Origin: an uncultured Pseudomonadota bacterium
GTDB lineage: Bacteria > Pseudomonadota > Gammaproteobacteria > Burkholderiales > JALYOK01
NCBI GenBank assembly: GCA_902826775.1
Contig: CADEHE010000009.1
Coordinates: 43,726 to 107,725, forward strand
Length of the DNA: 64,000 nt
Direction: 5' to 3'
The notes under the pieces were generated by a model. That model saw only the letters and a program-made list of their open reading frames with translations, did no database searches and was not told the origin of the DNA. Within the stretch, counting starts at the first letter, position 1. Every line of letters begins with the position of its first letter. The position numbers and the translations under genes are program-made. Shown piece by piece: positions 44,982 to 52,773 of this stretch.

Positions 44982-46162
44982 CGCAGCCCCAATCCGCGCG
45001 CGATCATGCCGCGCAGTACTTCGCGTGTGCCGCCGCGCAGCGAGAACGACGGCGCGACCTGTGTGACATAGGTGAGGGTGCGCAGCAACTGTGTCGGCAA
45101 TGTGGCGTCGGGCTGACTCGCCAGCGCGTCGGCGATGGCGATAGGCACGAATTGCTCCAACTCAGTGCCGAGATCTTTGACCAGAGCGGCCTCCACTACC
45201 GGACTTTCGCCGCGCGCCAGTTTGCCGGTGACGGAAATGGATAATTCCCGCAGCACGGCGTGGCGCGCCAGCACACGTCCGGCTAGCGCCAGCGACTTGG
45301 CGTCTGCGCCGTCCCCACGCAAGCGCAGCCAAGCGAGCCATTCGTTGAGCAGAACGATGCTGGAGTAGAGCCGTTCCGGGCCGCTGCGTTCGAACGCCAA
45401 CTCGGCAGTAACCTGTTGCCAGCCGCTGCCTTCCGCGCCGATAAGCGCGTCTTCGGCCAGGTCGACATCCTGGAAAAACACTTCGCAAAAATGCGCATCG
45501 CCGGTCAAGTCGCGGATCGGCCGCGCGGTGACGCCCGGCAGCGATAAGTCGATGATGAGTTGCGATAAGCCGTCATGGCGGCTTTCGGACGACCCACCGG
45601 CGCCGACTTTGGGCGCCGACGGGTGGCCCGTGCGCACCAGCGCAATCATGTAATGCGAGCGATGCGCATGCGTGGTCCAGATCTTTTGGCCATTCAGGCG
45701 CCAACCGCTGGCGGTCTTAGTTGCCCGCGTCTTGACGCTGGCGAGATCGGAGCCGGAATTCGGCTCGCTCATGCCGATGCAAAAGAACGCTTCGCCGCGG
45801 CATATTTTCGGCAGATAGAATTGCCGCTGCGCTTCAGTGCCGTATTTGAGGATCAGGGGTCCGCTTTGGCGATCTGCGATCCAATGCGCCGCAACCGGTG
45901 CGCCGGCATTGAGTAGTTCTTCAACGACCACGAAGCGCGTGAAGGCAGTCTGGCCGGCGCCGCCATAAGCGCGCGGCAGTGTCAGCCCCAGCCAGCCGCG
46001 CTGGGCCAGAGCGCGGCTGAATTCAGCGTCAAAACCGCCCCAGGAGCGCGCGCGTTGTTCGGCGGAGACTTTGGGCAGCGCCTCGCGCAGAAATTCGCGC
46101 ACCGCCGGCCGCAATGCATCATCCGTGACGGGAATCAATTCGCGTTGGAAGGCGTCGAGCAT
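44978..46162 (-). CDS. Acyl-CoA dehydrogenase (large partner)
   Basis: A 394-residue flavoprotein dehydrogenase: LGLTLPRAYGGAGQTAFTRF (about 56-75), FFCIGMSEPNSGSDLASVKT (about 131-150) with FAD/substrate contacts, and the C-terminal SFSLRGGTREVLRGMIARGL. It forms 2-enoyl-CoA from acyl-CoA and passes electrons to ETF. It is the first gene of the operon with the small partner and the enoyl-CoA hydratase, with 106 bp between it and the mfnE-like gene. Confidence 0.9.
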   Translation of the reverse strand: MLDAFQRELIPVTDDALRPAVREFLREALPKVSAEQRARSWGGFDAEFSRALAQRGWLGLTLPRAYGGAGQTAFTRFVVVEELLNAGAPVAAHWIADRQSGPLILKYGTEAQRQFYLPKICRGEAFFCIGMSEPNSGSDLASVKTRATKTASGWRLNGQKIWTTHAHRSHYMIALVRTGHPSAPKVGAGGSSESRHDGLSQLIIDLSLPGVTARPIRDLTGDAHFCEVFFQDVDLAEDALIGAEGSGWQQVTAELAFERSGPERLYSSIVLLNEWLAWLRLRGDGADAKSLALAGRVLARHAVLRELSISVTGKLARGESPVVEAALVKDLGTELEQFVPIAIADALASQPDATLPTQLLRTLTYVTQVAPSFSLRGGTREVLRGMIARGLGLR

Positions 46163-46268
46163 GGGGTTTTTCGCTGGTCGTTATGTTCGGCGCGTGTAGT
46201 CGGCGCTATAGCCGGAGTCTACCTGAGGCGCGGAATGCTTGCGTGACTACGCGCGTGCTTTACACCAA

Positions 46269-46850
46269 CTAAGCGGCGCGCAGTTCTTCGCCGATCTGCC
46301 AGAGCGCATCCGCAGTGACGATACGCGTATGAAACGCCGCTCCGCGCGTGTTCCATGCGAACAGTTCATCGACGATGCCGACCGCGGCCAGTGCTTCTAG
46401 TGAAGCGCTCGGTTCGATGGCGGCGCTTTTCACCACGACTAGATGCTGCGCGTCCATTTCGCGCGCAAGCCATGCGCTTAGACTGTCGCTGCTCATGCGC
46501 CAACTCTCTTCGACGCTGGGGCGCGTTTCCAGCAAGTCGAACGGCAGCCATACCGGTGTTTGCTGATGGTCGAGCGCGGTGTAGACCGCTGCGATGCTTG
46601 TCGCTGCGATCAATCGTGGTTGCATGTCGCAGAGCATGTAGCCGACCTGCGCCATGGCGAGTAGCGCCATGCGGTGCGCGCTGGCGTCGTGGAAGCGCAA
46701 TTCGTTTTGCGAGGCGCGCACCGCGTCGGCGAACTTGCCGCCTCCCGGAACGATCACGGCCTTGCCGCGCCCGTGCTCCGCGATGATGGCGAGCCATTGT
46801 TTGAGTAGCGGGTTGTGCAACAAACTACCGCCCAGTTTAAATACCCACAT
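46269..46850 (-). CDS. mfnE: Amino acid kinase family protein (MfnE-like)
   Basis: A 193-residue amino-acid-kinase fold protein with the N-terminal VFKLGGSLL, the ATP-phosphate loop VIVPGGGKFADAVR (about 33-46), and an internal HLVVVKSAAIEP. In methanogens and methylotrophs this family member phosphorylates the furan amine intermediate of methanofuran synthesis. The start ATG at 46850 (MWVFKLGG) fits the family; a TTG three codons upstream is possible. It is the last gene of the mfnD-mfnF-mfnE-like operon. Confidence 0.78.
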   Translation of the reverse strand: MWVFKLGGSLLHNPLLKQWLAIIAEHGRGKAVIVPGGGKFADAVRASQNELRFHDASAHRMALLAMAQVGYMLCDMQPRLIAATSIAAVYTALDHQQTPVWLPFDLLETRPSVEESWRMSSDSLSAWLAREMDAQHLVVVKSAAIEPSASLEALAAVGIVDELFAWNTRGAAFHTRIVTADALWQIGEELRAA

Positions 46851-46867
46851 AAGTACCAACCCAAGAA

Positions 46868-47887
46868 TTAGGATTGATCTAAAAGAGCAACCGATACTGC
46901 CGGGGCATGATCGGACGCGTAACTTGGTGCAGCGATCAACTCGTTAAATTCCAAGTAGGGGCGGCCCAGGCGCTGCGCGAGCTGGCGCGCCAGAAAACGT
47001 CCCACGCCGGCGCCGACCAAGGGCGCATCGTCCGGCATGTCGTCACGCGAGAGCACGCGCAATGCCGCGTTCTCGATGTGGCGGCGCTGCTGTTCGGCAA
47101 ACCAGCCGGCGAGTGCGCGCCAGCGATGCGACGGTGCATCATCCGCATCGCGGCCGACCATACGCGCCAGGCGGCGTGCGCTGGCCAGTTCGCTTTTGTC
47201 CTGATGATCGGCGCTCGGCTGCAAATCGGCGTGCGCGGGCAAGTCGCCGGTGAGGCGATGCACGTCGGCGGTGGTAGCGAAATACTCGGCCATCGTTGCC
47301 ACCCATTGGCCGGCGAACGGCGCGCGTTTGGCAAGCGCAAATAGCGGCGTGCGCACCACGCCCGTATAGACCAACTCGTCGTCCGCCAGCCGATCGCTGT
47401 CGTTGGCCGCAATGTTGACGACGCGATGCGCGGCGACTGGCACGAGATCGGTGGTGGTGCTGCCGATATCGACGACCAATGCGCTAGCGAGCTTAGCGGC
47501 AACCAAGCGCGCGGTCGCATGCCAGTTGGCCGAGGCGATTTGCGCTGCATTCTCCTGTGCCGTTTCGGGTTCGACAAATTCGCGTTCGCCCGCGTACAGG
47601 CGAATGCGCGCGCCATCCAACTGCGCTTGCAGCGACGACAAAATGCTCATCACGCCGGTAGTGCGGTCGGCGAACAGATCCGCCATTTCGCCTGTCATGG
47701 TTACTGCGTGATGCGGTGCGCGGCCGAAGGTATCCAGCACTTGATCGATGGCGAGTTCCAGATGCTCCACGCCCTGCCACAGCGGGCAGGCCCACTGCCG
47801 GGCCGCGAGCAATTTACCGTTGGCGTCGACCGCGGCGGCCTTGACGTGGGCACCGCCGATATCCCAACCGATGATTGCCGTGTTCAT
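46868..47887 (-). CDS. mfnF: Hydantoinase/oxoprolinase family protein of the H4MPT/methanofuran pathway (MfnF-like)
   Basis: A 339-residue ASKHA-fold protein with the N-terminal IIGWDIGGAHVKAAAVD phosphate loop and ALVVDIGSTTTDLVPV (about residues 138-153). MfnF joins the tyramine-glutamate part to the furan in methanofuran synthesis; this is the closest family function. Start at 47887 (MNTAIIGWDIGG). It lies between the ATP-grasp gene (22-bp gap) and the kinase gene (17-bp gap). Confidence 0.82.
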   Translation of the reverse strand: MNTAIIGWDIGGAHVKAAAVDANGKLLAARQWACPLWQGVEHLELAIDQVLDTFGRAPHHAVTMTGEMADLFADRTTGVMSILSSLQAQLDGARIRLYAGEREFVEPETAQENAAQIASANWHATARLVAAKLASALVVDIGSTTTDLVPVAAHRVVNIAANDSDRLADDELVYTGVVRTPLFALAKRAPFAGQWVATMAEYFATTADVHRLTGDLPAHADLQPSADHQDKSELASARRLARMVGRDADDAPSHRWRALAGWFAEQQRRHIENAALRVLSRDDMPDDAPLVGAGVGRFLARQLAQRLGRPYLEFNELIAAPSYASDHAPAVSVALLDQS

Positions 47888-47909
47888 CGCTGTCGGCGAG
47901 TTGCTCGTG

Positions 47910-48944
47910 CTACCAATCCAAAATGACCGGTTTGCCGGTGTTCGGCACGCTGGCCGGCAATTCACCCGTACGATGCAAATCCAACACCAATTGCGCGGCG
48001 TTGACGCCGAGCGCGCGCGTCAAACCGGCGTACGAGGTGGTTACGCGTGGATTGACTTCCAGCACGATGAGCGAGCCATCGTGCACGATGAGATCGACGC
48101 CAACGTGTCCCCACAAGCCAGTCATCACGGCGGCGATGCGCTCTGCCAGCGCGGCAAAACTGCCGCCGCGATCTTGCTGCGCATTGACAAAAATGCTGTC
48201 GAGACTGGGCACGGCGGTGGCGCCGAAATCGTTTAGGGCGTAAGGCGCGGTCGAGACGAACTGCTTATTGATGCTGAGCAGGCGTGCTTTGCCCTCCGCG
48301 CACAGCAGGGACAGGCTCATCGGCTGGCCTTGCAACCAGGGTTGCGCGACCAAATTCCAGCCGACCTTGCCCATGAGAAAGGTGCGCGTGGCGGCGACGC
48401 TATCGAGGATCAGCATACGGCTACAGCCGGCGCCGTCGTCTGGTTTTACGACCCAGTTGCCGGCGAATTGGCCAACAGCGTCGGGTAGTTCTTGGTTTTC
48501 GGCGAAGGTCGGCACGGCCGCAATGCCGTTGGCGTTGAGTACGGCAGAGGTCAGTAACTTGCTGGCACCGGCGCGCACCGCGCGAACGCGGCTGGTGAGC
48601 GTCGGTTTGTTGGCCTCGGCCGCCAATTGCGTCAAACCTTCCAGCATGCCGCCGATCTCCGGTGCGATCGGCCAAACCACGTCGGCGTCTTGTACGCCGC
48701 GCAAGTAAACGTCGATGGAGTTCTCACCCGCGTTGGGAGTCAGCAAACGCACTTTTTGCGCGAGCGAAGCCTCAAGCGGCGACAAGCGCGCATCGCGCAC
48801 GCTGGTCACTTCCACGCCGGGCGCGGCCGTGAGATCATGCAGCAGTGCTTGCGTAAACAGGTCGGCCTCGTTGACGAGGCTGGGCGCAAGTTCCTCGCCT
48901 TCAATGCCGCCGCCGGTGACAAATTCGTAGACGAACACTTTCAT
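47910..48944 (-). CDS. mfnD: ATP-grasp ligase (tyramine-glutamate ligase MfnD-like)
   Basis: A 344-residue ATP-grasp protein: N-terminal MKVFVYEFVTGGGIEGEEL typical of MfnD, ATP-binding GNWVVKPDDGAGCSRM (about 167-182), and the metal-binding GSLIVLEVNPRVTTSYAG (about 289-306). MfnD ligates glutamate to tyramine in methanofuran synthesis. It is first in an operon with the MfnF- and MfnE-like genes. Its ATG shares bases with the ATG of the divergent HisA-like gene. Confidence 0.85.
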   Translation of the reverse strand: MKVFVYEFVTGGGIEGEELAPSLVNEADLFTQALLHDLTAAPGVEVTSVRDARLSPLEASLAQKVRLLTPNAGENSIDVYLRGVQDADVVWPIAPEIGGMLEGLTQLAAEANKPTLTSRVRAVRAGASKLLTSAVLNANGIAAVPTFAENQELPDAVGQFAGNWVVKPDDGAGCSRMLILDSVAATRTFLMGKVGWNLVAQPWLQGQPMSLSLLCAEGKARLLSINKQFVSTAPYALNDFGATAVPSLDSIFVNAQQDRGGSFAALAERIAAVMTGLWGHVGVDLIVHDGSLIVLEVNPRVTTSYAGLTRALGVNAAQLVLDLHRTGELPASVPNTGKPVILDW

Positions 48945-49707
48945 GCAGATAGTTCCGGTTGTCGATCTTATGGGTGGGCTCGTCGTGCATGCGCGACGCG
49001 GGGAGCGGGAGCGCTATCAGCCGTTACGCTCCACATTATGCCAGGGCGCCGAGCCGCTGACGGTGGTGGCGGCGCTGCTCGGCCTCTATCCTTTTACGGC
49101 GCTCTACATCGCCGATTTGGATGCAATACAAGGCCAGGGCGACCATGGCGCGGTCATCGCGGCGATTCGTCGCGCTAATCCGGCGCTGCAGATTTGGCTC
49201 GATGCGGCGGTGAGCGATCGCAACGCGTTCGACGCATTGACTGCGCGCACGCTTTGCGTGCCGGTCGTCGGCAGCGAATCGTTGCGCACCAGTGCATGGC
49301 TTGCAGACCTCGCGCCGCAAGCTGCGATCTTGTCGCTCGATCATCGCGACGGCGAACGCCTGGGTCCAAACGAGTTGTGGCAGCAGCCCCAGCTATGGCC
49401 GCAGCGCGTGCTGGCGATGAATTTGCGCCGCGTGGGTGCGGCCGAGGGGCCGGATTTGGATCTGATCCGAAAATTGCAGCAAGCGCGCCAAGGCGTGCAG
49501 GTATTCGCCGCCGGCGGTGTGCGCGACATGCAAGACATCGACGTGCTGCGCGAAAGCGGCGCCGCAGGGGCTCTGGTGGCCACCGCGCTGCACAGCGGCG
49601 CGATTACCAAAGCCGCGCTGCACAGCGGCGCGATCACAAAAGCTACGCCGCATAGCGGCGCGGCGTCGAGATTTTCGCTGCGGCGTAGCGCGACTCATAA
49701 CTCCTAA
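48943..49707 (+). CDS. HisA-like TIM-barrel protein of the H4MPT cluster
   Basis: A 254-residue TIM-barrel resembling HisA/HisF, but the version found in H4MPT gene sets: MQIVPVVDLMGGLVVHARRG at the N-terminus, LYIADLDAIQGQG (about 48-60), LDAAVSDRNAF (about 86-96) and VFAAGGVRDMQDIDVLRES (about 187-205). Its exact step is unknown. Residues beyond 213 are a lineage-specific tail with 10-residue repeats (ALHSGAITKA). The ATG at 48943 overlaps the divergent MfnD-like start. Confidence 0.85.
   Translation: MQIVPVVDLMGGLVVHARRGERERYQPLRSTLCQGAEPLTVVAALLGLYPFTALYIADLDAIQGQGDHGAVIAAIRRANPALQIWLDAAVSDRNAFDALTARTLCVPVVGSESLRTSAWLADLAPQAAILSLDHRDGERLGPNELWQQPQLWPQRVLAMNLRRVGAAEGPDLDLIRKLQQARQGVQVFAAGGVRDMQDIDVLRESGAAGALVATALHSGAITKAALHSGAITKATPHSGAASRFSLRRSATHNS
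49585..49662. repeat. 30-bp in-frame tandem repeat at the 3' end of the HisA-like gene
   Basis: Units start at 49585 and 49615 (30 bp each), with a degenerate partial third unit to 49662. They add ALHSGAITKA repeats to the C-terminus. Multiples of three bases keep the frame. Confidence 0.88.
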
Positions 49708-49947
49708 ATCGGCGTAGCAAAGCGACGACGATTCGTCGGTTGCGCGCGGCGAGCGTGCGCATTTCGCCGCAGATCGCTGGTTCTCTTGAATGCATTGCCA
49801 CCGAAGTGTTTTGGCATTGACATCTCGCGCGTTATTGGACTACTTTGAGCGTTCTCCGAGATAACCCCACAACAAGCGGAGAGGAAAGCGCTGCGCGCGA
49901 TGCTGCGCTGCAGCGTATTTGCCACACTCATCAGGAGGAGCACTCAA

Positions 49948-51633
49948 ATGGCTCGAGTTAGAGGCAAGTTGTGCGCCGCCATCCTAGGCGGCGTGTTGAT
50001 CTCGCTAGGCTCTGCAGCATTTGGCCAAGCCGGCAACGAATGGACGACATACGGTGGCGACTATTCGAATACGCGCTACAGCACCTTGGATCAAATCAAC
50101 ACCGGCAATTTCGGCAAACTGAAGGTGGCATGGCTGCACTCCCTCGGCACGCTGGAAACGCAAGAGGCTACACCGCTTGTGGTCGGTGACACGATGTATG
50201 TCTCGACTTCGACCGGACCACGTTACGTTTTCGCGTTGGATGCGAAGACCGGCAAGACCAAGTGGAAATACGAGCCGGAGCTCCCCTCGGACTCTATGGC
50301 GACGGTGTGCTGCGGCCTGGATAGCCGCGGGGTGGCTTATGCGAACGGCATGGTGTTCGTCGGTACCTTGACAGCGCGCCTTATCGCGCTCGACGCCAAT
50401 ACCGGTGAAGAAAAGTGGAATGTGCAGGTGATGGATTACAAGACCGGGCACGCCATTACATCGCCTCCGCTCGTCTACAAAAACCTGGTCGTTACCGGTA
50501 TCGCGGGCGGCGAGTATGGCATTCGCGGTTTCGTTGAAGCCTTCGATCAAAAGACCGGCAAGTCGGTGTGGAAGACCTACACCATTCCGGGATTGAATGA
50601 GCCGGGTAACGACACCTGGAAGGGCGACTCATGGAAGACCGGCGCCGGTTCGACGTGGTATGTCGGTTCTTACGACCCGAAGCTCAACTTGGTCTACTGG
50701 TCGACCAGTAACGCCGGACCGTGGGGTGGCCACACGCGCGGCAACGATTCCAGCGACATCGGCCAGTATCCGAACAAGTGGACTTCGTCGCAGCTCGCGT
50801 TCGATGCCGATACCGGCAAGATCGCTAGGGGCTATCAATACACGCCGGCGGATGTGTGGGACTACGACGGTGTGAACGAAGCCGTGCTGACGGAATACGA
50901 TAAGCAACCTGCGCTAATGCACGCCGATCGCAATGGGATGTTCTATGTGCTCAATCGGCAGAACGGCAAACTGCTCGCGGCCGATCCGTTCGTTACCGTC
51001 AATTGGAACAAGGGCATCGACCTGAAAACGGGCATGCCGGTTGAAGATCCGAGCAAGCGGCCGCGTTTGGGTGTTTGGGCGTGCAACGTTTGCCCAAACC
51101 TGATCGGCGGCAAAAACTGGTCGCCCATGTCGCACAGCGCGCAGACCGGTTTCGTGTACCTGCCAGCGTTCAATATGTGCATGGACATCGCTAGCAAACA
51201 GGAAGAGCACACACCCGGCAAGTTCTATCTGGCTTCCGAGTTCAATCTGGACATGGCCGGTGCACAGGGCAAGCACTTAGCCGAGTTCATCGCATGGGAT
51301 CCAGTAAGCAGGAAAAAGGTCTGGTCGATCGAGGAAGATCTCCCATTTGTCGGCGGTGCTATGTCGACCGCAGGCGGGTTGGTGTTTTACGGCAATCAGC
51401 ATGGTGACGTAAAAGCCGTCGATGCCAAGACCGGTAAAGTGCTATGGCAATTCGATGTCGGCACCGGCGTGATCCAAAGCCCTATGACCTATGTGATCGG
51501 CGGCAAGCAATATCTTGCGGTTGTGGCCGGTCGTAGCAAGGGCCCGCCGTCGTTCTTTGGCAAGATCGGCCAGCGTGTCGTCGATGCTAGCCCGGAGGGC
51601 GGCCTTCTGGCTGTGTTCGAGCTGGGCAATTAG
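49948..51633 (+). CDS. PQQ-dependent alcohol/methanol dehydrogenase with the lanthanide-type Asp pair
   Basis: A 561-residue periplasmic quinoprotein oxidising alcohols with PQQ, eight-bladed propeller. Signal peptide about 1-30 (cleavage after AAFG). The vicinal Cys pair lies in MATVCCGLDSRG (about residue 119), the metal-binding Asn near TSNAGPW, and PADVWDYDGVNE has the catalytic Asp 305 plus the extra Asp 307 that marks lanthanide-dependent enzymes (XoxF, PedH and relatives). The exact clade and substrate are unclear. AGGAGGAG lies 9-16 bp before the ATG. A cytochrome c gene and a TRAP-like binding protein follow. Formaldehyde or an aldehyde produced here could feed the H4MPT pathway around it. 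Confidence 0.9.
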   Translation: MARVRGKLCAAILGGVLISLGSAAFGQAGNEWTTYGGDYSNTRYSTLDQINTGNFGKLKVAWLHSLGTLETQEATPLVVGDTMYVSTSTGPRYVFALDAKTGKTKWKYEPELPSDSMATVCCGLDSRGVAYANGMVFVGTLTARLIALDANTGEEKWNVQVMDYKTGHAITSPPLVYKNLVVTGIAGGEYGIRGFVEAFDQKTGKSVWKTYTIPGLNEPGNDTWKGDSWKTGAGSTWYVGSYDPKLNLVYWSTSNAGPWGGHTRGNDSSDIGQYPNKWTSSQLAFDADTGKIARGYQYTPADVWDYDGVNEAVLTEYDKQPALMHADRNGMFYVLNRQNGKLLAADPFVTVNWNKGIDLKTGMPVEDPSKRPRLGVWACNVCPNLIGGKNWSPMSHSAQTGFVYLPAFNMCMDIASKQEEHTPGKFYLASEFNLDMAGAQGKHLAEFIAWDPVSRKKVWSIEEDLPFVGGAMSTAGGLVFYGNQHGDVKAVDAKTGKVLWQFDVGTGVIQSPMTYVIGGKQYLAVVAGRSKGPPSFFGKIGQRVVDASPEGGLLAVFELGN

Positions 51634-51688
51634 GATGTAGGGTAAGCAGTGCTCGGTCAGCCAAAGGCTGCTGCAGAGCATTCAAGCA

Positions 51689-51717
51689 AAACGGCGGGGT
51701 GTCGAGCCCCGCCGTTT
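51689..51717 (+). terminator. Stem-loop after the PQQ dehydrogenase gene
   Basis: AAACGGCGGGG at 51689-51699 pairs with CCCCGCCGTTT at 51707-51717 around a 7-base loop. With only three T it may be a weak terminator that separates the dehydrogenase from the cytochrome gene. Confidence 0.65.
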
Positions 51718-51744
51718 CACGTATAAGTAATCGCGGAGGATAGT

Positions 51745-52116
51745 GTGCATACCTATTCAAGATGCTGGGGATCGGTCGCATTGGCGTTGCTGCTCGCCTG
51801 TGCATCGGTAGGCGGGCGCGCGGGCGAAGAGAGTATCTAAAACCCGTTCGAGGGGCGTGCCGAATTAATTGACGAAGGCAAGAGTTTGTTCAATCAATAC
51901 TGTTCGCACTGTCACGGCCCGGATGCGGTTCAGGGCGAGCGGCCGCGTGATTTGCGGCGCTTGACGCGTCGCTATGGGGACGGTGCGACGCAAATGTTCT
52001 ATACCACCGTCAACAATGGCCGTATGGATAAGGGTATGCCGGTCTGGAAGGGGGTGCTGCCGGAAGAAACCATGTGGCGCATCTACACTTTCTTGCAGAG
52101 CGTGCAAGTCCAATGA
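51745..52116 (+). pseudogene. Cytochrome c gene interrupted by an in-frame stop (electron acceptor of the PQQ dehydrogenase)
   Basis: From GTG 51745 the frame encodes a signal peptide (about 1-27, ending GGRAG), then EESI, then TAA at 51838-51840. It continues in the same frame as NPFEGRAELIDEGKSLFNQY and CSHCHGP to the stop at 52116. The second part is a normal small cytochrome c: heme motif CSHCH, axial Met in KGMPVWKG, C-terminal helix with WRIYTFLQ. The join at the stop (signal, EESI, NPFEG) reads as one protein of about 123 residues, so a single base change would explain it. Reinitiation downstream would lack a signal peptide and could not mature heme. The start is not preceded by a strong ribosome site beyond GGAGGA at 51736. 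Confidence 0.8.
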
Positions 52117-52700
52117 GGCGCGCGCTTCAGGCGGTGTTGCGGCGGCACGGCGTGCTTCTCGTCGGCGTGCTGTGTTTGCTTGCGGCTAATGTGGTACTCG
52201 CGCATGGGGTGACGCTGAAAGTGCAACACTCGTTCCCCGAGGATTCAGCGTTTCACACACGGTTCTTGCTGCCCTGGATTAAGCAGATGGAAGAGGCATC
52301 CCATGGGCGGCTCCGGTTTCAGTTGATGTCGGCCGCAAGCTCGGGCACAGAACTGTTTGCGCAAGTGCAGCAAGGGAGTATCGATATTGGCTACGCCGTG
52401 ATCGAAGATTCCGGGCGCTTTCCTCGGTTTGAGCAATTTGCGGCGCCGTCGGGCGATCGCGCGGCGGCGAGCCGCGCCCTCTGGGAACACGTGCGCGCCA
52501 ACGATTTGGCAAAGCAGGAATTCAAGGGGTTCAAACTGCTCGCGGTCGGCGTAACAGACCAAGCGGCTTTGTCGGTGGTGATCATGAATCCGGCCGCATT
52601 TAAGAGTCTCACCGACGATCTCAAGCAGGAAATCAATCAGAGCAGCGGCGCGGAAACGTCGGCGCGGTTGGGCCAGGCGTACGACGCAGCGGCCAAATAG
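52113..52700 (+). CDS. Short TRAP (DctP-like) periplasmic binding protein, internally shortened
   Basis: A 195-residue protein with a signal peptide (about 1-29) and the N-terminal DctP start (VTLKVQHSFPEDSAFHTRFL). It runs into LFAQVQQGSIDIGYAVIE, then near residue 148 moves to LLAVGVTDQAALSVVIMN and the DctP C-terminal segment. Full DctP proteins have about 330 residues; the middle region with the ligand-binding Arg is missing here. It may be a reduced binding protein or a decaying copy. Its ATG overlaps the cytochrome stop (ATGA), so its translation would be coupled to that of the interrupted gene. Confidence 0.72.
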   Translation: MRRALQAVLRRHGVLLVGVLCLLAANVVLAHGVTLKVQHSFPEDSAFHTRFLLPWIKQMEEASHGRLRFQLMSAASSGTELFAQVQQGSIDIGYAVIEDSGRFPRFEQFAAPSGDRAAASRALWEHVRANDLAKQEFKGFKLLAVGVTDQAALSVVIMNPAAFKSLTDDLKQEINQSSGAETSARLGQAYDAAAK

Positions 52701-52773
52701 AGTGGTGACCGACAGCCGCGGTTGAGCGTATCGCGGTTTTTACTCCGCGTGCGCCATGCATTTGGCGGCTCGC

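Noticed and set aside
49036..49655. Arg/Ala-rich alternative frames over the HisA-like gene
   Set aside because: Typical shadow translations of a GC-rich gene with a well-supported frame.
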